From NCBI GenBank assembly GCA_032622095.1, contig CP136064.1:6507512-6571511 (forward strand): a stretch of DNA of 64,000 nucleotides, read 5' to 3'. The DNA comes from Siphonodentalium dalli. Its lineage: Eukaryota; Mollusca; Scaphopoda; Gadilida; Siphonodentaliidae. Numbering within the stretch: position 1 is the stretch's first letter; the number at the start of each line of letters is the position of its first letter. This document shows, piece after piece, positions 10,790 to 21,215 of the stretch. The position numbers and the translations under genes are program-made. The notes below the pieces were generated by a model. The model did not search any database. It saw only the letters and a list, made by a program, of their open reading frames with translations, and had not been told where the DNA came from.

Positions 10790-11053
10790 TGGTTTTTACT
10801 CTAATTTCATGACTGAAGATTCCTGAAGTTTTGCGAAAACCATATTCCAATGCATTCTCTTATATATGCGAGTCTCCCATAGAGAGCCTCGCATATACAA
10901 GATAATACCTTGGCCAATCAATATTGATCTTGTAAGCCAATGCATTATGTTATATATGCGATGCTCCCCGTGAGAGACTCGCATAAGTACGAGAATCAAT
11001 GGCACATTATCTTTAATGCTGCAACAGCGCAGCTCCCGTCATGAAAGTGTTAA
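10790..11053. mobile_element. Degraded piggyBac-type MITE
   Basis: The right end CTCCCGTCATGAAAGTGTTAA closes at 11053 with TTAA (11050-11053); the left end near 10797 is a decayed version (CTAATTTCATGACTG). Internally it shares ATGCATTCTCTTATATATGCG with the better copy at 22864-23145. Confidence 0.65.
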
Positions 11054-11384
11054 GAAACAAGGTGGAATCAAAAATGACAATTAATAATAATTATAGTCAA
11101 ATATAAAATAAATCTCAATCTCCTCGAACAAATCCATCTTTAATTCTAAATGTATATAATATTCTACATTCATTCAATGTCGACCAGTTATTTGCATGCA
11201 CATGCACGAGGATCACATCGAACTAGTTCGAAACAACCTAGTTCCATGAGTATAAGAAAATTTTGTGTTCTTATCAAATTGACGACCAATCGAAACACTA
11301 GTTAACCAATGAACATTTTGAAGATGATGTTGAACAGTTTGTTGAATTGTACCGAAATTTGTTTTTGAGAATAAAATATTTATA

Positions 11385-11520
11385 AACACATCGGGTGTTT
11401 TATTTTCATAATAATAAACAGGTCATAGTGTTTATAAAGTGTGTCTGAAAAATAAACACGTTGTGTGTTTATTATAAAACGCTATGCCATGTTTTAATAT
11501 AAACACTACTCTCTAAAAAG
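11385..11520. repeat. AAACAC palindromic block, first half of a composite
   Basis: TAAACACATCGGGTGTTTTA, AAACACGTTGTGTGTTTAT and similar inverted words. Directly followed by the TACACA block. The same two blocks occur in reverse order at 20890-21215. Confidence 0.75.
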
Positions 11521-11890
11521 CACTGTGTAGAAACGCTACATACTGTGTACACATATATGTGTAACATCTGCTCCCCAACAATTATGTGTAGAGCAATTTT
11601 TGGTACACACAATATGTGTAACTCTATACACACATGTATGTGTAGTCGCTATACACTTATGTGTAGTAAAAAGTTGGTAGACAGTTACTACACAGTTAGT
11701 ACACAGATAATACACAGTTAGTGTGTACTTTATTTAAACACATTTGTGTACATAGTACACAGTAGTGTGTACTTTATTTATACACATCTGTGTAACAACC
11801 TACACAATTTTGTAGTATATAGTACCCAGTATTGTGCATATTTGGTACACACATTGTGTACCAACTAATCTATACACTTTATGTGTAATA
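11521..11890. repeat. TACACA/TGTGTA palindromic minisatellite
   Basis: Irregular array of self-complementary words: GTGTACACATATATGTGTA, TACACACATGTATGTGTA, ACACAGTAGTGTGTAC and many others. Confidence 0.85.
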
Positions 11891-12173
11891 AATTTACATG
11901 CATTCTTTTTGAAAATATTGGACATTTTTGGGTGATGTAGCAACTGTAATGTCGAATCAGAATCGCATGGTTGAGGCTACTGAATTTAGGCCATCACAGT
12001 AAGAATGTTTGATATTGAAAGCGATAATTATTAGCCAAAACAAATCATGAAAAACATGCTATCATATGTTATATATGCTGAATGGACCTCATATTACATT
12101 GGCATTTACATGTACTGGTATAATAAATTTGCAATGACAATGAAATGGGCAAGAAAAGTTTAACTCACTATTT

Positions 12174-12690
12174 ATCTAACTTTTCCGGTTCAATATAATT
12201 GTTTAATTGCTAATTTATTTTACAGGCAAATGACAATGCCAACTATGGGTGATGTTCGATCAATTAAGCGTATTGGATGTATATCTAATAGCACATTCCT
12301 CGGGATTTTATTCTGGGTAACATTTTTCTGACAATGCTGTGTTTTCTCAACAAAATTTATCGATATGATACTTTCATTCTCAGTTTTTGAAGCCACTTCT
12401 TCAATTGACAGGGCACGAGGATCTTCGGATTGACTCCAAGCCACCTCTCCCATGTCAATGACATGAAGATCTTTCAAAAACTGAGAATGAAAGTATCATA
12501 TTGATAAATTTTGTTGAGAAAACACAGCATTGTCAGAAAAATGTTACCCAGAATAAAATCCCGAGGAATGTGCTATTAGATATACATCCAGTACGCTTAA
12601 TTGATCGAACATCACCCATAGTTGGCATTGTCATTTGCCTGTAAAATAAATTGGCAATTAAACAATTATATTGAACCGGAAAAGTTAGAT
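12174..12690. repeat. 517-bp near-perfect palindrome, 218-bp arms
   Basis: Left arm 12174-12391 and right arm 12473-12690 are inverted copies with no length change (paired positions sum to 24864) and only a few mismatches seen (for example TTGCTAAT against TTGCCAAT). The 81-bp spacer plus the arm edge is one of three copies of an 84-nt exon-like block. Outer ends read ATCTAACTTTTCCGG; no target duplication was recognised. Confidence 0.9.
12397..12480 (-). CDS. Exon-like 84-nt block, copy 1
   Basis: Minus-strand block between an acceptor (TTTCATTCTCAG) and GTGGCT. Open, phase 0 at both ends, 28 residues including VIDMGEVAWSQSEDP and LSIEE. It lies in the loop and edge of the 517-bp palindrome. 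See copies at 12745 and 13097. Function unknown; differences between copies are mostly amino-acid changing, so selection for protein sequence is not obvious. Confidence 0.3.
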
Positions 12691-12744
12691 GCAGTCAAGT
12701 TTATATTTTAATTGCTTGCATCCAGGATAAGGCATCGAAGTCAC

Positions 12745-12828
12745 CTCTTCAATTGACAGGGTATGAGGATCTTTAGAATGACTCCAAGTAACCTCTCCCT
12801 TGTCAATGACAAGAGGATTTTTCAAAAA
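12745..12828 (-). CDS. Exon-like 84-nt block, copy 2
   Basis: Minus-strand block between acceptor ATGCTCACTCAG and GTGACT, 84 nt, 28 residues including VIDKGEVTWSHSKDP and LSIEE. Lies 348 bp from copy 1 and 352 bp from copy 3. Confidence 0.35.
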
Positions 12829-13096
12829 CTGAGTGAGCATGAATATATCATTTTGATAAGTTTTGACAAGAGGACACAACACTCTCCAAAAAGTATCAAC
12901 TCATTAGTTATCATATACATGTATAACGGATTTGTGGAATGGAACTAACTTCAGAGAAAGTTGGCATTGAAATTCATATATACCGGTACAATAAAATGGC
13001 AATTACAATACAAACAATGCTATTATGAATATAGTTACATGCATGTTACATGCATTTTAATAATTGCTCTTATTCTGGAGTCAGCATCGAAGTCAC

Positions 13097-13180
13097 CTCT
13101 TCAATTGACAGGGCATGAGGATCTTTGGAATGATTCCAAGCCACCTCTCCCGCATCAATGACATGAGGATTTTTCGAAAA
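13097..13180 (-). CDS. Exon-like 84-nt block, copy 3
   Basis: Minus-strand block between acceptor ATATATGCTCAG and GTGACT, 84 nt, 28 residues including VIDAGEVAWNHSKDP and LSIEE. Phase 0 at both ends, which would be compatible with the exon at 14096-14213 if the GTGGAT donor there is used. This would make the three blocks downstream exons of the minus-strand gene; that link is inferred from phase only. Confidence 0.35.
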
Positions 13181-13987
13181 CTGAGCATATATTAAATTTA
13201 TCGTTTTTATCTGTTTTGAACTTTTGACGAGACAGCACTGTCAGATAAGTACTGTTAAAATTTACGAAAGAAGTTACAAGTAAAAGTGGGACCAGCAATT
13301 TCTGTTACGTTGTATATACGGTAGTTAGGATACCACCAGTCATTGAACAGGAATCACTTCTCTATTACTTTCATGGTGTATCATGGCAATTAAGATTCAG
13401 TATCAATGCTTACATTACAATTCAGAAGCAGAATACACAGAACACTGATAATGTGTCATCACACCAAACACCAAGATTATATATGGTCTCTTTGATGTTA
13501 TTTAATTGTACACCCCACTGACTTATCCTACTTTCAGTAGATAAATAAACCCATATTATATTAAACTGACATCGTTTTTCAATACAATGTTACCACCATT
13601 ACTTTGATAGAGGAAAGTTTATTCTCAAAGAGTATAATTATTTTACATGAACTTTATTTTAATGGTATATAACTTATCCAACAAATGAAGCTGAAAATTC
13701 ATATTTCATGTGCTGCAGGAGCATTCAAACTCTGGTTGACACTACAGTAACAGTTGAGGCACAAGCAGACATGTTCACTGGAGAAATGTTATTAGATAGT
13801 CCACTTCAGCTGTTTCAGTCAGTTAATAAATTGGAAGAATAATAGTATGACCACTGCTCCAATCCTGTAGTTAGCCAAAATCAAGGCTTCTTTTACCATG
13901 ATTTTAATGAACAGAGAACAGAAAATTCCTTAGTTGAAGATTGTCAGATAATCAATTACAATAATGTGACTTATCATCCATCCTCCT

Positions 13988-14213
13988 TCACAATAACATA
14001 TTACATGGTAATTTACAAAGCATGTGTATGATATTACACGGCTGAAGATTGTCACACATTTGAGAACTGGTCCATAAATACTGTTTGTCATCCACCTTGA
14101 ATGGGAAATTCAACTCATGGCATTTTGAAGCTACAAGTAGTAACATATCATTACTGTATAGTAGACCTCTACTTCCTGATATAGCACATTTTATATCTGA
14201 TTCTGTAGTCATC
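13988..14213 (-). CDS. Exon of the minus-strand candidate gene (possibly terminal)
   Basis: Follows a strong acceptor, TATTTATTTTTTCAG, at 14214. Begins G-ATG, the G completing an AGG codon with the previous exon. Encodes TESDIKCAISGSRGLLYS and then LLLVASKCHELNFPF. It can end at a donor (AAG/GTGGAT, exon end 14096) or read on to TGA 13988-13990. An AATAAA in minus sense lies near 13617. Confidence 0.5.
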
Positions 14214-16382
14214 CTGAAAAAATAAATATATGAAGTCAGAATTGTATGTCATGGTTTGAACTGAACAAAATCTATTATAGCATGGATCTTAAAGGTACTC
14301 AATCTGATTAAGCACCCCTAAATTACTATTTCTTCGGCTTCAGGGGTAAAAAAATAATTAATTTGAGTCGAGGAACCCATCCATCAAAGCTCAGAATGAT
14401 CAGATATTGATTTTATTTTAATTTGTAATTTTCTCGAGATGTGTATTATAATTGCAACAGAAACATTTATTCAAAAGGACGAAGATGGATAACTCTAAAA
14501 TGAAGCACTGAGAACTTCCCTTTGACGGCATGTTCTGGGCCAGAAACAAGAGATAACAAAACTTCAAAAATTGATATCTGATCACTCTGAGGGTTGATGG
14601 GTAGGTTACTCGACTCGAATCAATTATTTTTTACCTCTGACAGAAGCCAAAGAAATAGTCATTTATGGGGGTCTAATCGGACTGAGTACCTTTAACATTT
14701 AACCAACCATTTTCAGACATACCTTCCCCCACTTGTTGATGAAAATCCACAAATCAGGTTCCAGCTATCTAGGTCACTTGTACCAATGTTAATCATATTT
14801 CCCAAACATGAAATGACACACTCTATGATTTCCAGGCTTCAATTTAAAGATGAATTATCTGTTCCCACAAAAAGTATATAGTTTCCGCGGTATAACATAA
14901 GAGAAATGAATCAAAAACACCTACCTGGGAACACTACTATCAATTAATATTGATTTCCTTATATAATGTGACTATCAAGTTGCCCTGTGGGACAACATAA
15001 TATTTGTCAAATGTATTATGCATTAATATGTGTATATTTAAATAAAATATCCTATCCTATCCTATCCTGTATTTATCACTATTTTGAGAAATAGTTATTG
15101 CTCAGAACAAACACGAGCTGTAAACTGTTTAAATATAATCAATATTAAGTATGCATCAGATAAGTGCACAATTGTTTGCCTACTACAAGTGCAGGTGTGG
15201 TTTGGTTTTGTATTTACTACACACCAATATTCAATCAAGTAATAATATTTGTCCACAATCTAGGCAAGTTAGTTATATATTGAACATGGCAAGAAATTAA
15301 ATTCATTCTCTGGTACTGGATAGGCTGTCATGCATGATGTCAAATATGTTGCGAGTCTCAATGACATCAGGATTGCACTATCGTGGACAAGCTGAAAAAT
15401 TATATCAACAATGTAACTGAATTTACGAAATAGACCAAAATATTGCAGCTGTGTAATTAGAAGTAAAATAAAATAAAGCTTTATTCCACACCTATTGACT
15501 ATTCAACCAAATCTCACCATTGAATACCTATTATTGTATGCCTCTAGTGGAATAGAAGCCGGAACTATATTTGTTGATGTTGTCACCAAGACAGGTGACA
15601 AACAGCTATTATAGGTACATTTAGTATGTCAACAATCAGCTTCAGGTGATGTCCCGATCATAACCGGTTATCCATCAGACTTAAATCACAATAAAGGTAG
15701 CTGACTCATGGATTGACACAATCGTGTAGAATAAATACAGAACACAACTTGTACCATAATCTCAAATATTTTATCAAAATCATGGTGGACAGTGCATAAT
15801 TACATTCTGCTCGAGTTTTGCTGTCGCAAAATATATCCATGCACCTTCTGCAACTCATTTAATGAAAGATTCTCGATGACACTAGGGGTAACTTAATTTT
15901 AGGATCCTGCAAATATTAAAAAAATCATATTCTATTAAACATGCTGCTGCATGAGTATATGATTCATATTCGATTCAACATCAGCGAAGAATATATCTAT
16001 ATAATATCCCCGTTGAGCTTCGCAGTGCTAAAATGAGTGTTCCGTAAGAAGCACACATCGATGGCATTGCCGTAGACTCGTAGAGTCGTAAGCACCCCCT
16101 CATTATGAGAGTAGTTCATCTGGATGATTGATTTCAGCATCCTGACCGACTGTACATGTACATGTAGGTTGTGGTACATGTGAGTCCGATCATGTAGCCC
16201 CAATGCCCCGCAAAATTAAAAGATTAGTTGAAATGCAAAGTAACATCATTATATTTTACTCACAGACACAGACTGTCATTGGAAATGTTTTGTCCTCTCA
16301 CAAATTCCAGAATTATGGCGAAGTTGTCTTGCAGCAAATTCAGAGGATCACATCACTCATTCTTACGATAAGCTGAGGTTAT
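14096..16382 (-). CDS. Candidate multi-exon host gene, unknown product
   Basis: Five minus-strand blocks have acceptor AG and donor GT signals and join in one frame: 16382-16264, 15881-15804, 15605-15528, 14836-14723 and 14213-14096 (or on to a stop at 13988). The first three junctions are all phase 2 (two bases carried over); the fourth carries AG into G to give arginine. Residue patterns look coding, for example LSLNELQKVHGYILRQQN, IPLEAYNN, LEIIECVISCLGNMINIGTS and GLLYSNDMLLLVASKCHEL. I recognise no domain; the hydrophobic, leucine-rich helices would fit a helical-repeat protein but that is a guess. The introns contain a foldback transposon and a LINE tail. The 5' end is not in view, and the first block has an in-frame TGA unless a later acceptor (before 16327) is used. 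Confidence 0.5.
14289..14695. mobile_element. TTAA-flanked foldback element, copy A
   Basis: 407 bp including TTAA at 14289-14292 and 14692-14695. Termini AGGTACTCAATCTGATTA and, reversed, AGGTACTCAGTCCGATTA. The arms stay similar for about 125 bp (ACTATTTCTT, GGCTTC, GAGTCGAG, GATCAGATAT in both), so it can fold on itself. TTAA targets are used by piggyBac elements, but the ends lack the usual CCC. It sits in an intron of the minus-strand gene. Confidence 0.8.
14723..14836 (-). CDS. Exon of the minus-strand candidate gene
   Basis: 114 nt between acceptor AG (14838-14837) and donor GTATGT. Encodes LEIIECVISCLGNMINIG and DLDSWNLICGFSS. Phase 2 at both ends, matching its neighbours. Confidence 0.55.
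14960..15068 (+). mobile_element. LINE 3' end (L2/CR1-like) with ATCCT tail
   Basis: A hairpin GTTGCCC-TGT-GGGACAAC (about 14979-14996), AATAAA near 15040 and a tail of four ATCCT units. Stem-loop followed by a short tandem tail is typical of CR1/L2-group LINEs and of SINEs that share their ends. No coding part remains. Confidence 0.55.
15528..15605 (-). CDS. Exon of the minus-strand candidate gene
   Basis: 78 nt between acceptor CCTATAATAG and donor GTATTC. Encodes CLSPVLVTTSTNIVPASIPL. Phase 2 at both ends; same length as the exon before it. Confidence 0.45.
15804..15881 (-). CDS. Exon of the minus-strand candidate gene
   Basis: 78 nt between acceptor TTACCCCTAG and a weak donor GTAATT. 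Encodes VIENLSLNELQKVHGYILRQ. Phase 2 at both ends. Confidence 0.5.
16264..16382 (-). CDS. First visible exon of the minus-strand candidate gene
   Basis: Ends at a good donor (GTGAGT) and is preceded by ACTAATTTTTGCAG. In the phase needed by the next exon it encodes DPLNLLQDNFAIILEFVRGQ, but a TGA occurs upstream in that frame at about 16353-16355; an internal acceptor ending at 16328 would avoid it. Either the exon is shorter than drawn or the gene is decaying. Confidence 0.4.
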
Positions 16383-16700
16383 CTGCAAAAATTAGTAAAC
16401 ACTTATTACAATATTGTTTTCATTAGAAAAAGCTATTACTCAGACTAGTTATTTAATTGCAATTGTATACATACACATGAAATCTGAAAATTGGCCACAG
16501 CAATAACTTCCAGGGCTATAAAATCACATATGTACTTCACCAACATTCATCAGGGACGTGGATGGAGCGTCTCCATTGGGGAGGGATGCACCTTGAATTT
16601 GAAATGTATAAAGCCACCCTTCCCCACACCACCTCCTAAAATATCCAACACATGTTGTATTATATCAGACAAGAAGTCAAATTTGTTTTCAAGTTGGAGC

Positions 16701-16989
16701 AGGGGCCCCCGGTGGTCGAATCGGTAGAGTGCCAGGTGACTTACACCGTCACAGGCCGTCCAGCGCCGACGAAGCTGGTTCGAACCCCGTCATAGGAAGG
16801 GTGACTGGAATCGTGTATCTGGGCAAGTTTTGTCAGTTGCTTTCTGGGGGTTGGTGGTTTCTACACGGAGTGGGACGATTTCTCGGTGAAATCAAGCCTC
16901 TGCGTGGTCTTTCCTCCACCAGTAAAATTGACAACGTCATGTGTGGCCTAGCGGTTAGAATGACGATAAACCCTAATAAACCAAACCAA
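16701..16989 (+). mobile_element. tRNA-derived SINE with 12-bp target duplication
   Basis: Flanked by identical TCAAGTTGGAGC at 16689-16700 and 16990-17001. The head has a weak A box (TGGTCGAATCGG, 16713-16724) and a perfect B box (GGTTCGAACCC, 16777-16787), the RNA polymerase III promoter inherited from a tRNA. The tail reads GGCCTAGCGGTTAGAATGAC and then AAACCCTAATAAACC, the 3' type seen in several mollusc SINEs. About 289 bp, apparently full length and transcribable; mobilised by a partner LINE not identified here. Confidence 0.9.
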
Positions 16990-17001
16990 TCAAGTTGGAG
17001 C

Positions 17002-17433
17002 CAGTTAAAATTGTGAATTGGAACATAAGTACTAGTAGAATGTCTGCTGAACAGTCTCTTTAACGACAATAACTTATGATGAACTTATCTTGGCCATTTT
17101 TGTCGCAAGCATCCATAGCAACTCAACTCAAATGTTGAGTTATGTTTTGCATGAAACGGGAAAAAAAGAAGATAAAATAAAAAAGAGTATTCTCTGTATA
17201 TGAGCTTTGGTAGCAAGTAAAGTGCAAGTGCACTCTGACCGACTTTAAAATCGCAGGTGCACAGATTCCCATGGTAATAAATATCTGTGCCATTTAAAAA
17301 AATTTAACAAAAAATGAAGAAATAATGCAGTTTCCCAAGGTACTAAATGTCTGAAAGTTTTGAAACAATTGACCAAAAATTATAGGAACAAAAGCTCACA
17401 GTAATACCTCTGTATAATATATTAAATTTTTTC
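17002..17433. other. Non-coding stretch, nothing recognised
   Basis: A-rich sequence without supported exon or repeat ends. Confidence 0.4.
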
Positions 17434-17836
17434 TTAAAGGTACTCAATCAGATAAAACTCCTCTCAATTACTATTTCAATGGCTTCGCTGGCTTCAGGGG
17501 TAAAACATATTTGATTCGAGTCGAGGAAGGCACCCATCAAAGCTCAGATTTATTAGATATCGATTTTATAAATCTATTATTTTTCATTATCAGGAATACT
17601 TTCTGTCCCAGAAGTTACCCGAAAAAGCCGACCGACATACTCTTGATACTAAATTCCATTGAACAAAATGTTGCTATACAACAGATTTTGGGCAATTATA
17701 TACGATAGTTCACAGTCGTTAGCATTATTTTTTGATAATTATTTGATTCTGATAACTAAAGTGACCTTTGATAAAATTTTGTTGTTGTTGGAATCTGTTG
17801 CGATGGGGACCCTCTGATCGGATTGAGTACCTTTAA
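17434..17836. mobile_element. TTAA-flanked foldback element, copy B
   Basis: TTAA at 17434-17437 and 17833-17836; ends AGGTACTCAATCAGATAA and, reversed, AGGTACTCAATCCGATCA. Same family as 14289-14695, same GAGTCGAGGAA motif in the left arm. Confidence 0.8.
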
Positions 17837-19590
17837 GTCAAAAAGGGGGATAACTAAAAACAATTGGACAGACTTCATAATCACAGGTGCACAGGTTATC
17901 ATTGTGGTTGCTGTCTGTGCCAAGTTTCATGGAAAATGATTAAAAATGACTGAGAAATACTCTGCACAAATTTGTGTCCATGGACAGAAGGAGGGCTAAG
18001 ATGTTTCCAGTATAACCCCCCACAACATGCAGGGGGGTATAATAATAATTTTGGAGGGCATTAAATAATGTCCCGACAGTCAAGGACCACAAATAGGTCC
18101 AAGGGCTGATAATAAAACATAACGCTCATGCATGTTATTATTATTAATACAACTCCATCCTTGTGTGATCGGTGACACAGAATTCACTGGGCCGTGTGAT
18201 AACATTTGAAATTTGAACATACAAATTGCAAAATCCTATAGCATCTATTGAGTAGCCTCAAGGTTTTAGAAACATCAGACCTGATCTGTTGGTCTAACAC
18301 AAATTATTCCACACTAATAGATTATTTGATAATCAATCTACAAAAAGATTTCAACCTATTGTTTCTTGTGAAATTTCCGATTATAAATGTACATGTCTGG
18401 AATTCAACGATATTTAGAACAGTTGAAAATTTTGACCACGGTTGATGGACATAGGTTAATTGTAGCATTACCAGTCTCTGTCCCGGCTATAGGCTGATAT
18501 GATATTCGCCGGACATTCGAATGATATAGTTTACACGATACCCTTTTGCTGTATACATTGGTCTTTATATCCAGTGATTCTGTCAGGCTACTTTATGCAA
18601 GTCGAATTCCTGTTTTCACAGACCTGCGACTGACGCGTGCGACAACTGAGGTTGTGGCTGATGCCGTTAAACCCATTCGATTTAAATATGTGCTTAACTG
18701 CATCAGCCACAAACCCAGTGATTTATATAATATATATGATTTGAAACGTTGCGCCTATATATATAAACCCATCTAGCCTCATGCATCAGCCGCATGTCTG
18801 TAATAGCAGCTTTATACCGACATGGGTTGGCAGTCTATACATTTGTATTTATTGAATTTGTGTGCACCAGTCTCTGTCGAGACTAAGTCTGCATTAAGTA
18901 CATATGACTATATTTATATACTGGTACGTATATACATCGTTCGTTCGAAGAGAGGTCCCTGTCGGTAATTGCCGCTCAGCAAATGCTGCACATGACATGT
19001 TCACCTGAATGGCGATCACCACCACCGGGCACTTGCAGTAAAAAGGGCAGTTCATTCAAAGGGTACGAAGCCCCATGGCTACCCGTGGGCTTGCTATTGA
19101 CAGTATTTTAAGTACTAGTAGACGTGGAGATATTTATTCTTTCGAGGTTTCGACACAAGTTTCCAACAACTGTGGTCTGTGATAACTTGTTCGAGCTATA
19201 AAAGGTGCAAAAACTAATTTTGGCTTTTGATGACTTGTGCATATTCCATTAATTCGAAATTAGGTGTTGTTGGAAATTGGAAATGAAATAATATTATCTA
19301 CTTAGTGAGCTTTCAGACAACCACGATTCAATCATAAGTGGAAGGATTTTCGTCGTAGGAAGTAACCGATAGTTAGACTGCGCATGCTCACGTCAAAATC
19401 ACAAGTAAAAAAATAATATCAAGCACCGTTTGATTTTAGATTCAAAATTGTGTCGTATCCACTTGTGACGTAATCGCAGTCGTGTGTACATAAAAATTAT
19501 GGCTGGAAAGATCGCAGGGTAGTCAATCACATGCTATACAAACAACCTACTCAGCTGGACAAAACAAGTCTCCACTACTTAACCGTGGTG
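17837..19590. other. Non-coding stretch with one hairpin
   Basis: A 13-bp stem, TTGTGGCTGATGC paired with GCATCAGCCACAA, is at about 18651-18711, with TTAA/TTAA extending it. A weak plus-strand open frame of 65 codons (18248-18445) has no splice or start support. Confidence 0.4.
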
Positions 19591-19599
19591 TGGTTAGCG

Positions 19600-19965
19600 T
19601 TGCCACCGCGGCCAAAATGCAAAACCTTCTACACCGATGCTCCACATACTAACAACAGTTGGACCGCAGTGTACTTGCCATTCGGCCATGGTGTACATGT
19701 AGTTGCCACGGTGTACGTTCATTAAACTGAAAAAAGACGATACAAACTAGAAATATAACCATGTTGTACATGCCATTCGGCCCCATTGTAGTTGCCTTTC
19801 GGCCATGGTGCCTTGCCATTCGGCCGCAGTGTATATACTTGCCGTTCGGCCGTGACCCAATGTACTTGCCGTTCGGCCGCGGTTCACTTGCCGTTCGGCT
19901 GCAGTGCTCAACTGCTACAGTTACAAACTCTTCGACTCCGCGGCCGAACGGCAAATACAACGTGG
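19600..19965. repeat. CTTGCCGTTCGGCCG minisatellite
   Basis: Irregular units built on TTGCC(A/G)TTCGGCC(A/G) with spacers such as GCGGTTCAC and ATGGTGTAC. The last copy (19937-19965, GCGGCCGAACGGCAAATAC) is inverted. CG-rich in an otherwise AT-rich region. Confidence 0.85.
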
Positions 19966-20885
19966 TGCCAATTGTTTTGTCCGAAAGTCCAGCGGGTTCG
20001 AGTACTAGTTCGATATCATCATGTACGACAACATGATGTCAACATCGCAATCATGATCTCATCGGGCCACGATTCCTCGACTTACGTCAGTCAGCTGTCA
20101 TATACGATTGTATCATGGTCGTCTGAATGTTCACTTATTAGGCAGATATTAATAAATAATATAAAATGTATTTGAACTATTTATCACTCACTGTTCAGAA
20201 CTCGACAGAATTTTCACTGAAACTTTCAAAGTTCAGAATGCCTGTGCGTGCAGGTTGCCAGTGAACACACTTTACAGTAAATTACACAGTCAGTGAGTGA
20301 CAGCCTGTTGGAGTTTTTTTCATTTAGAAAAATGAATATGTAAGCATACTTCACATTGTTGAGAACTGAGTATAATTTAAGGAATAATACTGCAGAAAGT
20401 GCAGTATACGTGTTATCGAACACGAAATTATGCGAATTTTTACGGCAGAAATAGAAAGGTCAAGGTTTCCGGTCGCAGGGAAAGGTAATTTCCGGACACA
20501 TTTGTTCGATACATTTACCGGATTCCGGCTTCCATACTAGACTAAATAACTTTTGAAATTTGGATATATAGTTATTAGTTCCAACTACTAGTATAAAATA
20601 ACATTACCAATTGATGATGAGTCGAGTGTAAATTCCAGGACTAACGCATTAGCCTACTGTTTCGTCGAATTTACCTTCAATCAACATTCTGTACGAAGTA
20701 TCTAATTACGCCGGTTCTTCGTATGTTTGCATAAATATTCTCACTTTTACTAAAAATATTCTTCTTGTATAACGGCTCAAATCCAGTGGTCTTGGTCCTT
20801 ATTGGAGTCGAAACTGTGATCAACACCAACAAACCAATATGGCTACCATGAGACAACGCGTGTAGATGGAGTTTTATCAGTGCGC
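19966..20885. other. Non-coding stretch, nothing recognised
   Basis: No supported exon, RNA gene or transposon end. Confidence 0.4.
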
Positions 20886-20889
20886 ATGC

Positions 20890-21215
20890 CTGATACTCAA
20901 TACACATATATGTTCAAGTGTTTACACATATATGTGTAAATATAGAAAAACATATACAACATGTGTATACACATGTATACGATACTGTATAGATATTGGA
21001 GGTACACACCATGTGTCCAGTGCCAATGGCATTCTACCTACACAGTAGTTTGCAGAGAGTAGTGTTTATTCATAATTGGATGGATTGCTTATTATAAAAC
21101 ACTGTGACATGTTTTTATATAAACACTGGTGCTTTAATTATAAAACACGTGTGTTTTTACTAAAACAGACCACATGTCTTATACGTGTGTCTCTCGGGTG
21201 TTTTTAATTAAACGC
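20890..21215. repeat. Composite TACACA + AAACAC palindromic blocks, reversed order
   Basis: TACACA/TGTGTA words (TTTACACATATATGTGTAAA at about 20921) occupy 20890-21050; AAACAC/GTGTTT words (AAAACACGTGTGTTTT near 21144) occupy 21058-21215. This is the mirror order of 11385-11890, consistent with one composite repeat in opposite orientation. Confidence 0.75.

Noticed and set aside
15997-16203. Minus-strand 68-codon open frame with coding-like sequence
   Set aside because: It has no ATG start (first codon is TTG), no acceptor upstream, and lies in the intron that the flanking exons skip in phase.
16701-16800. Possible tRNA gene
   Set aside because: The A box is poor and the A-B spacing is wrong for a tRNA; SINE tail and target duplication show it is a SINE head.
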